This document shows positions 16,548-25,485 of a stretch of 64,000 bases of DNA, one piece after another (positions within the stretch are counted from its first letter, which is position 1; each line of letters opens with the position of its first letter). This stretch comes from Sporosarcina thermotolerans. GTDB lineage: Bacteria > Bacillota > Bacilli > Bacillales_A > Planococcaceae. The notes below the pieces were generated by a model, which worked only from the letters and a program-made list of their open reading frames with translations, did not search any database and had not been told where the DNA came from. The DNA lies in assembly GCF_030067815.1 (NCBI RefSeq), contig NZ_CP125968.1, forward strand, positions 911,501 through 975,500. The letters run 5' to 3'. A program made the position numbers and the translations under genes.

Positions 16548-16880
16548 CAAGCCCTCTCAATGCATAGAGGTCGTCAGTCCCCGTCTTTTTATATGTACGA
16601 TACGCCAACACCAATAAAAATGCCGTCACGGCAAAGCTAATCACAATCGCAGTCAGAATTAGAGCTTGAGGCAATGCGTCCACATAACTTGCCGCATTCT
16701 CACCTAACAGCGGGGCGCTTCCTTTTTCTTCAATCCGTTGCCCATCGTCATCAAAAGAAGATGCGCGGCATGTGATAAGAGAGCAGTCCCCAAAATGACG
16801 CGAATCAGATTGCGAGATAGTAACAAATAGACAGCTATGGTCACGAGAAGGCCGACAAGCACCGTTATTAAAGTTTCCAT
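16537..16880 (-). CDS. mrpC: Na+/H+ antiporter subunit MrpC, one frameshift
   Basis: Subunit C of the Mrp antiporter (NuoK-like), about 114 residues and three membrane helices, too interrupted to appear as one open frame. The first part is [20 protein letters not shown], then [28 protein letters not shown]. The second part, in the shifted frame, is [19 protein letters not shown] then [20 protein letters not shown]. One base is missing at plus-strand CC 16721-16722 (GGG read as GG), after GLKKK. The restored gene fills exactly the gap between mrpB and mrpD: ATG 16880 is 3 bp after mrpB and TAA at 16537 overlaps mrpD. Confidence 0.88.
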
Positions 16881-16883
16881 CTG

Positions 16884-17306
16884 CTACACATCCTCACTTA
16901 TTGATAAAATGATTGTCACTACAACGCCGACAACCGTTAAAGCAACCCCAGCTTCGAATAGGATGACTGTCGACAATTCAGTAACCCCGAAAATCGGCAA
17001 ATCGAAATGGCTAAAAGCCTGGGTCAGAAAATGTTTACCGAACAGAACGGAACCGACGCCTGAACCGACCGCGAGGAGCACCCCGATTGCTGCAATTTTC
17101 TTGAAATCAAACGGGATGCCTTTGCGCACGGTTTCTATATCGTTTACCAAGTAAAGCAAAACAAATGCGGAGGACAGGACGAGACCGCCGATGAAGCCGC
17201 CGCCGGGATTGTTATGACCCGACAGAAATAGTTCAACGCCGAACGTCAATATGATGAAAGCGACGATTCTCGTCACTGTTTTCAGAATGACATCATTGAT
17301 CTTCAA
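16884..17306 (-). CDS. mrpB: Na+/H+ antiporter subunit MrpB
   Basis: Subunit B of the Mrp antiporter, 140 residues with four membrane helices. The family motif [21 protein letters not shown] lies near residue 27, together with [12 protein letters not shown] before it. It starts 14 bp inside the 3' end of mrpA and is followed by mrpC after 3 bp, which shows cotranscription and probable translational coupling. The function is known from the family: assembly and activity of the Na+/H+ exchanger needed for alkali and sodium tolerance. Confidence 0.94.
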   Translation of the reverse strand: MKINDVILKTVTRIVAFIILTFGVELFLSGHNNPGGGFIGGLVLSSAFVLLYLVNDIETVRKGIPFDFKKIAAIGVLLAVGSGVGSVLFGKHFLTQAFSHFDLPIFGVTELSTVILFEAGVALTVVGVVVTIILSISEDV

Positions 17307-19704
17307 TATCCTGTTCCTCCTTTTTAGATTTCAATTTAATGAGTGTGAATACACCAATACCGGCGATGAAAAGAACGACGACTTCAAGCATCGTGTCAAA
17401 TGCACGGAAATCTCCCAATATCGTATTGACGATATTTTTACCACCGGCAAGGCGATAGGCATCTTCAAAATACACCGAAATTGACTCGAATAATTTATTA
17501 CCTTGCACTGCAAGGCCTAACACCGTCACAATTGTCCCCGCTAAAATGGCAATAATGCCATTTGAAATTTTTGTCTTACGTGCAGAACGCTCTTTCTTCC
17601 ATTCAGGCAGGAAGTAGAAGCAAAGCAGGAACAGGGCTGTTGTCACCGTTTCAACAACTGTCTGAGTTAAAGCGAGATCCGGTGCTCGGAATATGACGAA
17701 GAGAAGGGCAATCGAATAACCAAGCACACCATTTAAAATGATTGCCGTCATTCTGGATTTAACAAAGAGCATTGAAAGCGCCGCCCCGGCCATAGAAAGC
17801 ACGATAAGAAATTCATTTATTGCTATGGGACTGTCATCCGAGAAGTCGAAAGAGTAAGACCCTGTGTATAGTATAGATCCTCCTACCGTTAGGACGAAAA
17901 ACACAAAAATATAGACGAGGTAATCTTTCAAATAGCCCTTCATATAAAGCCGTGTCAAGTATCGGGATCCATTTTCAAGCCATGACAAACTGGCGTTGAA
18001 AGCAGTATCCAAATTCCATTTAAACGGAGCGAACGAATAGACGCCTTTCCAATATCTCATGAAACGATACAGAATAGTCCCAAGGACAACAACACCAATC
18101 GTCATCCATAAAGCAGTATTAAAACCGTGCCATGCCTTTATATGAGGCGTCAGGCCTTCTGCACCCGCAAATGTTGGATAAATTGCTGCCATCGCGGGAC
18201 GCAACAAATAGTTACCAATGACATTTGGGAAGAAAAAGATGCCGACAACTAATATTGCCAAAACGGAAGGTGCAACTAACATCCCCTTAGATGCTTCGTT
18301 GATAGGCTTTTCGACACGCTCGGGATGGAATTCCCCGAAAAACGTTTGGAAAACGATAATCATGCTATAGACAAATGTAAATACACTTGCAATCCATGCA
18401 ACTACGAGGACCAACGTACCCATTGTACCGGTTGAGAAAACTTCAAGGTTTCGCGCATTCACTAATGCTTCAAAGAACATCTCTTTGCTTAGGAAACCGT
18501 TGAAAGGCGGGAGACCTGCCATCGAGAAACTTCCGATTAAAGCGATTGTGAAGGTCACAGGCATGAATGCCATAAGTCCACCTAACCTACGGATATCCCT
18601 GGTTCCAAGCTCATGGTCAACGATTCCGACGACCATAAAGAGTGCACCCTTGAAGGTGGAATGGTTAATGAGATGGAATAATGCCGCGAACGTCGCTTGC
18701 GTATAAATCACCGAGTCGGGGCTGTATCCATGATGGAGTGCCACGGACCCGAGGCCAAATAAACTCATCACCAAGCCTAACTGACTAATTGTCGAATAAG
18801 CGAGCAACGCTTTTAAATCCGTCTGCTTCACGGCGTTCAGTGAACCTATTAACAAAGTGAAAACCCCAACGCCACTTACTATGTAAAGCCACATTGCCTC
18901 ACCGCCGAAGATGGGAGTAAAACGTGCAACTAAGTAAATACCCGCTTTTACCATCGTCGCTGAGTGTAAGTAAGCGCTGACCGGTGTAGGTGCCTCCATT
19001 GCGTCTGGAAGCCAAATATGGAACGGAAATTGTGCGGACTTAGTAAATGTGCCCAATAATACAAGAAGTAACGCCACTAAAAATAGTGGCTCGTCCGTAT
19101 ATTGGCCAATTGTCGCAACTATGTCACGTACACTGAAAGAACCTGTCATAGATTGTAGCATGATGAATCCGGCAAGCATCGCTATGCCACCTGATACTGT
19201 GATCAGCATGGATTTCTGAGCACCATACCTTGATTTTTTCCGGTGGTACCAAAAGGCGATCAACAGGAAGGATGAAATACTCGTCAGTTCCCAAAAGACA
19301 TAGAGTACCATTAGGTTATCTGACAAAACGACACCAAGCATGGCGCCCATGAATAGTAGGAGGTAGACGTAAAAGCGCCCTAATGATTCCCGTTCAGACA
19401 AATAGTATATAGAGTATAGGATGACCAAACTGCCGACACCCGTAATGAGAAGGCCGAATATTAAACTGAGGCCGTCGAGATACGTAGTAAAATGGATTCC
19501 AGCCGTCTCTATCCACCGAATCGTATGCATATAGGTACTTCCATTTGCGATGGAAGGGATGTAGCTTGCTAAAAAAATGAAAAGAGCGATTGGAACGATA
19601 ATTACAAACCAGCCGATATGTCGGCTATGAATCCGTTTATAAATTAATGGGATGAAAATCGCTGCCAAAAAGGGGATGAATATGGATAATGTAATCGTCA
19701 ACAA
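17293..19704 (-). CDS. mrpA: Na+/H+ antiporter subunit MrpA
   Basis: Large subunit A of the Mrp antiporter, 803 residues with about 21 membrane helices. The N-terminal NuoL-like part contains FWELTSISSFLLIAFWYHRK, KSAQFPFHIWLPDAMEAPTPVSAYLHSATMVKAGIYL-type sequence and HLINHSTFKGALFM. The C-terminal part holds the MrpB-like domain FRAPDLALTQTVVETVTTALFL. TTG 19704 follows AGGAGG with 8-base spacing. It is the first gene of a seven-gene operon A-B-C-D-E-F-G, the group 1 order of Bacillus and Staphylococcus. The complex exchanges Na+ for protons in alkaline or salty conditions. Confidence 0.95.
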   Translation of the reverse strand: MLTITLSIFIPFLAAIFIPLIYKRIHSRHIGWFVIIVPIALFIFLASYIPSIANGSTYMHTIRWIETAGIHFTTYLDGLSLIFGLLITGVGSLVILYSIYYLSERESLGRFYVYLLLFMGAMLGVVLSDNLMVLYVFWELTSISSFLLIAFWYHRKKSRYGAQKSMLITVSGGIAMLAGFIMLQSMTGSFSVRDIVATIGQYTDEPLFLVALLLVLLGTFTKSAQFPFHIWLPDAMEAPTPVSAYLHSATMVKAGIYLVARFTPIFGGEAMWLYIVSGVGVFTLLIGSLNAVKQTDLKALLAYSTISQLGLVMSLFGLGSVALHHGYSPDSVIYTQATFAALFHLINHSTFKGALFMVVGIVDHELGTRDIRRLGGLMAFMPVTFTIALIGSFSMAGLPPFNGFLSKEMFFEALVNARNLEVFSTGTMGTLVLVVAWIASVFTFVYSMIIVFQTFFGEFHPERVEKPINEASKGMLVAPSVLAILVVGIFFFPNVIGNYLLRPAMAAIYPTFAGAEGLTPHIKAWHGFNTALWMTIGVVVLGTILYRFMRYWKGVYSFAPFKWNLDTAFNASLSWLENGSRYLTRLYMKGYLKDYLVYIFVFFVLTVGGSILYTGSYSFDFSDDSPIAINEFLIVLSMAGAALSMLFVKSRMTAIILNGVLGYSIALLFVIFRAPDLALTQTVVETVTTALFLLCFYFLPEWKKERSARKTKISNGIIAILAGTIVTVLGLAVQGNKLFESISVYFEDAYRLAGGKNIVNTILGDFRAFDTMLEVVVLFIAGIGVFTLIKLKSKKEEQDIEDQ

Positions 19705-19892
19705 CAGAAAACCTCCTAGGGGACAACCGCTGATTTACGTGAAACCGGGTTTTCAACTTCTTATGTAAATTTTTCTTAATAATTGAGGATAGACTTGACT
19801 CCTTGCAGAACTGGGGACATAATTAGTAGCTACAAGTTCATATTTGAATTATACACTAAATATTTTAAAATCGCCGATGATGCGATTATATC

Positions 19893-19921
19893 TTGTCAGT
19901 CTACCGACACTCATGTATAAT
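19893..19921 (+). promoter_or_regulatory. Putative sigma-A promoter of the stress-protein gene
   Basis: TTGTCA, a 17-bp spacer and a perfect TATAAT, about 65 bp upstream of the start at 19987. In the same gap a minus-strand TATAAT (plus-strand ATTATA 19848-19853, extended by TG) may serve mrpA. Confidence 0.6.
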
Positions 19922-19986
19922 ATTGTGGTTTTCAAATTTAGATTCGTTTTACGAAACGAAAATAATTGTAAGAGGTGACTACGGTC

Positions 19987-20661
19987 ATGGGCAAAGTAAA
20001 AGGTCGTATGGACGAAAGCATTCTTGTTTGTGTCTACTACGGTCCAAATGGTGAGCGTCTCATTAGACGTGGACATAAAATGGCATCCATCATGGATTGT
20101 CCACTATATATTTTAACGATTGACCCATTGCCATTCGATGAATTCGACGCTGAAAAATCAGATTATATCGAAAGATGGCAAGAGCTTGCAACGGAGCTTG
20201 ATGTTGAAGATTTTATCGTTATGGATAATGAGAAGCGATCAGTTGCAAAGGTGATCAAAGAAGTCGCTCACAAACATAATATTACGCAGATAATTATCGG
20301 TCAAACTGCTCAAAGTAGATGGGAAGAAATCACAAAAGGTTCGTTCATGAATGTGCTGTTAAGAGAAATAACATTTGTAGATTTCCATGTCGTATCCGTC
20401 GATCGTGCCATAAAAGATGAAATAGAGGGCATGTTTGAAAAAGGCGTACGGGCTTACTTAGTCGAAGAGGGCGAAGGCTTCCGTGTTAGTTTTACCCATT
20501 CGAAAGATGCAAAGTTTGAAGGGATCTTCTTCAAAGAAATCGGAACGGACTTCAATAACGGGATCTTCAAATTCATGAATAACAATAAAATGTGTCAAGT
20601 GCAGATAACGGATGACAGTGTCACCGAAGCAACACAATTTGTCTGCAAAACGGAACAATGA
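19987..20661 (+). CDS. Universal stress protein-like (KdpD-type Usp domain) protein
   Basis: A 224-residue cytoplasmic protein. Residues 1-130 resemble the Usp domain found in KdpD sensors: DESILVCVYYGPNGERLIRRG, a variable middle, then HNITQIIIGQTAQSRWEEITKGSF, which corresponds to the nucleotide-binding loop. The C-terminal 90 residues are not recognised. ATG 19987 is used because AAGAGGTG lies 9 bases upstream; GTG 19975 sits within that site. It is divergent from the Mrp operon, which suggests a link to ion or pH stress, but this is inference. It has its own promoter at 19893 and its own terminator. Confidence 0.7.
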   Translation: MGKVKGRMDESILVCVYYGPNGERLIRRGHKMASIMDCPLYILTIDPLPFDEFDAEKSDYIERWQELATELDVEDFIVMDNEKRSVAKVIKEVAHKHNITQIIIGQTAQSRWEEITKGSFMNVLLREITFVDFHVVSVDRAIKDEIEGMFEKGVRAYLVEEGEGFRVSFTHSKDAKFEGIFFKEIGTDFNNGIFKFMNNNKMCQVQITDDSVTEATQFVCKTEQ

Positions 20662-20687
20662 TGTAAAAAACACCGGACTTAAATATA

Positions 20688-20722
20688 AGCGGATGGCCGA
20701 TTCCTGGTCATCCGCTTTTTGT
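20688..20722 (+). terminator. Terminator after the Usp-like gene
   Basis: Stem AGCGGATG-GCC / GGT-CATCCGCT with a short loop, followed by TTTTTGTT. Confidence 0.85.
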
Positions 20723-20781
20723 TATTACTATTTCTTCTTTGTGGATAAACTCTTAAGTTAGTATGTTTACGACTAGACTTC

Positions 20782-20879
20782 GGGCGCCAGAGGCTCGGGT
20801 CATAAGTCAAATCTGCTATGTGGCAAAAAGCGCCACGTCGCATCTTCGCCTTATGCCCGTCGCCTCTAGGCAGGCGCCC
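20782..20879. repeat. Dispersed covarying hairpin repeat, copy B
   Basis: Same family as copy A at 7646. Outer arms GGGCGCC-AGAGGC pair with GCCTCT-(AGGCA)-GGCGCCC. Inside are GGGTCATAAGTCAAATCTGC and the inner hairpin GTGGC / GCCAC, then CTTCGCCTTATGCCCGTC. It lies between a plus-strand gene and the end of murB. Confidence 0.88.
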
Positions 20880-20890
20880 TGCGCTTTTGT

Positions 20891-21808
20891 TTATTCTTCT
20901 CCTACAATCTTTACTTCCAGTTCCAAGTCAACGTCGAATTGCTTCTTCACTTCGGATTTCACCATATTGATCGTAGCAATGTAATCGGATGCCGTTGCAC
21001 CGTTTTTATTAATGATAAAACCTGCATGTTTCATCGATACTTCTGCACCGCCGCAACCCTTTCCTTGCAATCCGCAATCTTGGATCAACTTCCCAGCAAA
21101 GTAGCCTGGTGGCCTTTTGAATACACTTCCTGCAGAAGGGAATTCCAAAGGCTGCTTGGACTCGCGTTGGAAAGTCAGGTCGGCTACTTTCGCAAGTATT
21201 GCTTCTTGGTCACCTTCCACCAACTCAAAATCGGCTGATAATACATAGTACCCTTCGCTAACAATGATGCTTTTCCGATAGCCAAGTTCTAGTTCATCCT
21301 TGGATAAAACAAGCCGCTCTCCAGATTTCGTCAAGACGGTACATTGGTAGATAATATCTTTGATTTCCCCGCCATAGGCACCAGCATTCATGGCCATTGC
21401 ACCGCCAATCGAGCCTGGGATTCCACAAGCGAATTCCAAGCCTGTCAAGGATTCTTCCGTTGCCCGCTTCGACACATCGATGATGAGGGCCCCTGCTTCC
21501 GCATGTATCCGATTACCGTCCACTCGAATTGCATCCAATTTGGACAAATGGAGAACGATTCCGCGGACTCCTCCATCCCGAACGACCATATTCGACCCGT
21601 TTCCTAATAATAAGAGAGGAATTTCATTCTCATATGCATACCGCACAATCGCTTCCGTTTCCTCGATTGTTCCAGGAATGGCAAGTACATCCGCTGCGCC
21701 GCCAAGTTTTGTCATCGTATATTTATTTAATGGTTCATCTATCAGTAGAATGCCCTCTGAAATAATTCCGCGTAAATCCTTAAACCACTGATGCTTCGAC
21801 ATCAACAT
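20891..21808 (-). CDS. murB: UDP-N-acetylenolpyruvoylglucosamine reductase
   Basis: Second committed step of peptidoglycan synthesis: NADPH reduction of the enolpyruvyl group to UDP-N-acetylmuramic acid in the cytoplasm. The 305-residue protein has the FAD-binding segment LLLGNGSNMVVRDGGVRG, the loop FACGIPGSIGGAMAMNAGAY, and the catalytic Ser region FPSAGSVFKRPPG; it ends with VKIVGEE. This is the type IIb MurB of Bacillales. ATG 21808 follows GAAGGGACTGG; ATG 21802 is an alternative. It stands alone, with a hairpin repeat just after its stop codon. Confidence 0.95.
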   Translation of the reverse strand: MLMSKHQWFKDLRGIISEGILLIDEPLNKYTMTKLGGAADVLAIPGTIEETEAIVRYAYENEIPLLLLGNGSNMVVRDGGVRGIVLHLSKLDAIRVDGNRIHAEAGALIIDVSKRATEESLTGLEFACGIPGSIGGAMAMNAGAYGGEIKDIIYQCTVLTKSGERLVLSKDELELGYRKSIIVSEGYYVLSADFELVEGDQEAILAKVADLTFQRESKQPLEFPSAGSVFKRPPGYFAGKLIQDCGLQGKGCGGAEVSMKHAGFIINKNGATASDYIATINMVKSEVKKQFDVDLELEVKIVGEE

Positions 21809-21984
21809 CCAGTCCCTTCAATTCTAATGCGTTGAAACTTACTTCCAATTTCGATGAAAATATAGGCTTCACCATTATATAAGTATGCTGGGTATTGGTT
21901 GTTTTGACAAGAAATAATAATCGTGGATTTTTTAAAAGGAAATGAATGACTGTTCATCGAATAGTATATTGGGAGGGATGAAAC

Positions 21985-24354
21985 GTGAAAAGGAAGAGAA
22001 TGGGGAAGTGGACAAAATTATTGTTATCCGTCTTTGGCGGGATAACAGCAATCCTTGTTATCGGGCTGATTGCCATCAATTTGTACATAGGAAAATCGAA
22101 ACCGTTTATCGACGGAGAGAGAAATGTAAGTTTCCTTGATAATGACGTTGAAATCGTCAGGGATGTGAATGGTGTGCCTCATATAGAGGCAGGATCGGAT
22201 GCTGATTTGTATCGAGCCCAGGGCTATGTGCAGGCGCAGGACCGTTTATTCCAAATGGATTTGGCACGTAGGCAGGCAAGTGGTCGACTATCAGAGGTAG
22301 TGGGGGCTGCAGCTGTTGACACCGACAAGAATTTTCGGACTTTCAGTTTACGTAATGCCGCTGAAGCATCATACGACGGATATGGGGATGAGGCGAAAAA
22401 GGTTTTAGCCTGGTTCGCGGAAGGTGTCAACGCTTTTATCGAGCAGGCTAGGGAAGAGGGGAAGCTGCCATATGAGTTCAAAATTTTTGGCTATGAACCT
22501 GAACTATGGACACCGATTGATTCACTAACGATAGGAAAGTATATGGCCTACGACTTAGGAGGCAACTGGCACAGCCTTGCTGTCAGGCATTGGGCGCTGA
22601 ACAATTTCCCTGAGGAGCAGGCACGTGAATTATTCGTCAGCTATCCGGATAATGCCCCTTCAATCATCGAAGCGAATTTGAAGACGCCAGTTGAAGTGGC
22701 GGGCCGCTTCAATTCGGATTTGGTACCGCATGAATTCAACGGGAGCAATAACTGGGTCGTATCTGGTGATAAAACTGCGTCTGGTAGGCCGCTCCTTTCT
22801 AATGACCCTCATCTTGGATTAAATACGCCATCCATTTGGTACCAAATGCATTTACAATCGCCTGAGCAAAATGTCGGTGGGGTCATTTTCGCAGGTGTTC
22901 CGGGCATCATCCTCGGCCATAACGAGGATATCGCGTGGGTGTTACGAATGTTGGCCCAGATGTGCAAGATTTGTATATCGAAATTCCGAATCCGGAAAAC
23001 CCGACACAATTTCGCTATGACGGCAAATGGAGCAGGCCGAAGTTAGAGATGAGACGATTAAAGTCAAAGGCGATAATGATGTCCCATTTAAAGTAATTGT
23101 CACTAGGCATGGACCGATCATGTCGAACATATTATATAAATCGGAGGATCCGGGTGCGCTATTCTCCATGCAATGGACTGCGCTTGAACCGACGAAAGAG
23201 CTTGAAGCAATTATTAGGATGAATAAGCGTCGAATTGGGAAACGTTCGAGGCGGCCTTAGAGGACTTCCATGCACCAGCACAAAACTTTGTGTTTGCAGC
23301 GAAGGACGGGACGATTGCTTATAAAGCAAACGGCAGAATCCCGATACGTAAAAAAGGAGATGCTCAACTACCCGTTCCAGGAGACTCATCTGAATATGGG
23401 TGGGCGGGTTATGTCCCTTATGATGAACTACCAAGAGTCGTCAACCCGAAGGTGGGATTCATCGCCACGGCAAACAATGAAGTCGTAGATGATTCATACC
23501 CGTATCATATAACGAAATACTGGGCACAGCCTTATCGATATATGAGGATTGCTGAAGTCTTGGGTAAGGGAGATAACTTCACGGCGGAAGACATGATGGA
23601 ACTGCAGATGGATCAAGCGAATTTGTATGCGCGGGAGTTTTTGCAAGACTTGATTGGATCTGTAGAGGCAACGGATAAAGAAGGTAGATATACAGATGTA
23701 ATTAGCATGTTAAGGGAATGGAATCAGATTGATTCACCTGAAGCGGGAGCGCCGCTCGTTTTCCATAAATTAATGAGGCAATTGCCGAAAACGATGTTAA
23801 GTAGTGAAATGCCGGGAGACGTATATAGGCTTATGCCGGGCAAAGGGCAGATTGTCGACCAAATGCTGAGGGATGCATACAGCGGCAAGTTAGGCGTGTG
23901 GGTGTCCAACTATGGAGGCGTCGACAAATGGGTCTATGATGCATTCGAGACGTCCATTGCGGAAATTGAAGAGCGGTTCGGGAACGATTCGGCAAAATGG
24001 AAGTGGGGAGATTTCCACCAATTAGCTTTCCCGCATTCCCTATCGGCGGCATCACCGATTTTTGCCTATTTCCTAAACCCTGAAAAACAGGCAATAGGCG
24101 GCTCGAACGTGACTGTGCAGGCAGCCGCATTCAATGATAATGGAACGGTGTATCACGGGGCTTCATGGCGCTTCGTGGCGGATTTATCCGATTTGTCCAC
24201 CACGTACCATATTGTTGGACCTGGTCAAAGCGGACATATGAAATCGAAATGGTTCCACGACCAGGCTGAAGATTGGGCAAATGGTATCTACCATGAAACC
24301 GTTTTAGACGGTAAGGTGGAAAAAGGCTATACATTGAAATTAAAAGCAAAATAG
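21985..24354 (+). CDS. Penicillin acylase family (S45) hydrolase, three frameshifts
   Basis: N-terminal nucleophile hydrolase of the penicillin/acyl-homoserine-lactone acylase family, about 790 residues. A membrane anchor or signal (LLLSVFGGITAILVIGLIAINLYI) near residues 11-34 suggests export. The precursor should cleave itself before the nucleophile Ser254 (NGSNNWVVSG). The beta chain contains SNDPHLGLNTPSIWYQMHL and, near the end, the Asn region LNPEKQAIGGSNVT. Three single-base losses break the frame, at GGG 22937-22939, GG 23029-23030 and AA 23225-23226. Repair gives a continuous family-like protein. GTG 21985 follows GGGAGGG. The substrate is unknown; family members cleave amides of aromatic acids or acyl-homoserine lactones. 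Confidence 0.85.
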
Positions 24355-24432
24355 TAGTAGGAAGCCTTGTAATAGGGAGTCTAATCAGGGAATTGTAAAT
24401 AAATCGTAAAGATAAATAAATTTTAATTAAAC

Positions 24433-24450
24433 TATCTTGACTTCGAGATA
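24433..24450. promoter_or_regulatory. MhqR-like operator box 1 upstream of yceI
   Basis: TATCTTGACTTCGAGATA is an 18-bp inverted repeat with one arm mismatch, followed by AAAA. It matches the pattern recalled for the MarR-type quinone sensor MhqR (TATCTCGAANTCGAGATA). Confidence 0.5.
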
Positions 24451-24472
24451 AAAAAGCGTTAGTATCAATATA

Positions 24473-24507
24473 CACTTTGAAATCGAGATAAAAGAAGATT
24501 ATCTTGA
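24473..24507. promoter_or_regulatory. Further MhqR-like half sites upstream of yceI
   Basis: AATCGAGATA at 24481-24490 and TATCTTGATT at 24500-24509 form an inverted pair around AAAGAAGAT. Together with box 1 this makes four half sites within 80 bp before the YceI gene. Confidence 0.4.
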
Positions 24508-24570
24508 TTGAAATAGGGTATAAGGATACGAGGAATAAATAAATTAAAAATAGAAGGGTTGGATTTGACA

Positions 24571-25098
24571 ATGGCAACATGGAAATTAGACGCATCACAT
24601 ACGAGTGTAGGTTTTTCAGTAAAGCATATGATGGTTTCAAAAGTAAAAGGTAGCTTTTCAGGAGTAGAAGGTACACTCGAGGGGAATCCAGAAGACCTAA
24701 CTGGTGCTTCAATCAATTTCACAATTGATGCATCAACAATCAATACAAACGCTGTAGATCGTGACAACCATTTACGTTCAGCTGATTTCTTTGACGTAGA
24801 AAACTTCCCTTCCATCACTTTTGTCTCAACTGACGTCGTGAAAACAGGCGAAGGCGAATACGATATCACAGGTGATATGACAATGAGAGGCGTGACTAAG
24901 AAAGTTACGTTTGAAGCAGAGTACGAAGGAACTGGAGTAAACCCATGGGGTGTACAGGTAGCTGCTTTTGAAGTAGAAGGTAAAGTTTCCCGTAAAGAAT
25001 TCGAACTTACATGGAACCAAGCACTTGAAGCAGGCGGCGTTCTTGTAGGCGACGACATCAAGATCTCAATCGACCTTCAATTTAACCCAGCACAATAA
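24571..25098 (+). CDS. YceI-family isoprenoid-binding-like protein
   Basis: A 175-residue lipocalin-like protein of the YceI family, whose members bind isoprenoid chains such as quinones. Family pattern: WKLDASHTSVGFSVKHMMVSKVKG at the start, then FDVENFPSITFVST and GDMTMRGVTKKVTFEAEYEG. No signal peptide is visible, so the Bacillales form should be cytoplasmic. ATG 24571 is preferred to TTG 24559 because GAAGGGTTGG lies about 8 bases before it. The upstream region carries MhqR-like boxes, which would tie the gene to quinone or electrophile stress; that fits a quinone-binding protein but is inference. The base use is ordinary for the window. Confidence 0.85.
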   Translation: MATWKLDASHTSVGFSVKHMMVSKVKGSFSGVEGTLEGNPEDLTGASINFTIDASTINTNAVDRDNHLRSADFFDVENFPSITFVSTDVVKTGEGEYDITGDMTMRGVTKKVTFEAEYEGTGVNPWGVQVAAFEVEGKVSRKEFELTWNQALEAGGVLVGDDIKISIDLQFNPAQ

Positions 25099-25109
25099 CC
25101 AAAAGCGAA

Positions 25110-25208
25110 GGGTGGCGGTAAGCCTCGACAGTAATGGCAAAGACGTGCTCGTAACGCTTCGCTTTTACTCGCAAAAGCCGTTCTTCGTAACGGCTTTGGC
25201 TGCCACCC
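25110..25208. repeat. Hairpin repeat, divergent relative with foreign core
   Basis: Outer arms GGGTGGC / GCCACCC and the flank GGAGTCTGGACG (25209-25220) match the organisation of copy C, which follows in tandem. The core lacks the GGTCATAAG motif. It instead carries, reversed, a segment shared with 13676-13727 (GCCGTTACGAAGAACGGC and onward, plus-strand 25145-25195). Confidence 0.65.
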
Positions 25209-25234
25209 GGAGTCTGGACGAAACCAAATGCGAA

Positions 25235-25332
25235 GGGCGCCCGCATAGAGGTGCTGGGCATAAGGCGAAGATGCGGCGTGGCATTTTTTGCCACAGAGCA
25301 GATTTGACTTATGACCCGAGCCTCTGGCGCCC
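25235..25332. repeat. Dispersed covarying hairpin repeat, copy C (reverse orientation)
   Basis: Outer arms GGGCGCC / GGCGCCC, with AGAGG / CCTCT inside and the inner GTGGC / GCCAC hairpin. GACTTATGACCCGAG is the reverse of the family core. It is followed by GGAGTCTGGACG at 25333-25344, which repeats the flank of the preceding relative. Confidence 0.85.
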
Positions 25333-25351
25333 GGAGTCTGGACGTAAATAA

Positions 25352-25396
25352 AAAAAGTGCCACGCATGAATGAAAATTCAAGCGTGGCGTTTTTTC
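25352..25396. terminator. Bidirectional terminator
   Basis: Stem GCCACGC / GCGTGGC with a 15-base AT-rich loop, bounded by AAAAAA and TTTTTT. It can end transcripts from both sides. The following 90 bp to the P1 peptidase stop show no further feature. Confidence 0.8.
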
Positions 25397-25485
25397 ATTT
25401 GGGGGGAATCCCAAAATGGCTCATCACTTATTAATATGGCTATTCTAAAACTTTTTAAACACACCTTGCTTAATACTGCAACTGA

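Noticed and set aside
21942..21957. ATGAA-TGACTG-TTCAT as a TetR/FadR-type operator before the acylase gene
   Set aside because: Arms of only 5 bp with no second copy; too weak to claim.
25099..25350. Protein-coding region in the repeat block after yceI
   Set aside because: Short frames exist on both strands, but they coincide with hairpin repeats and have no ribosome site.
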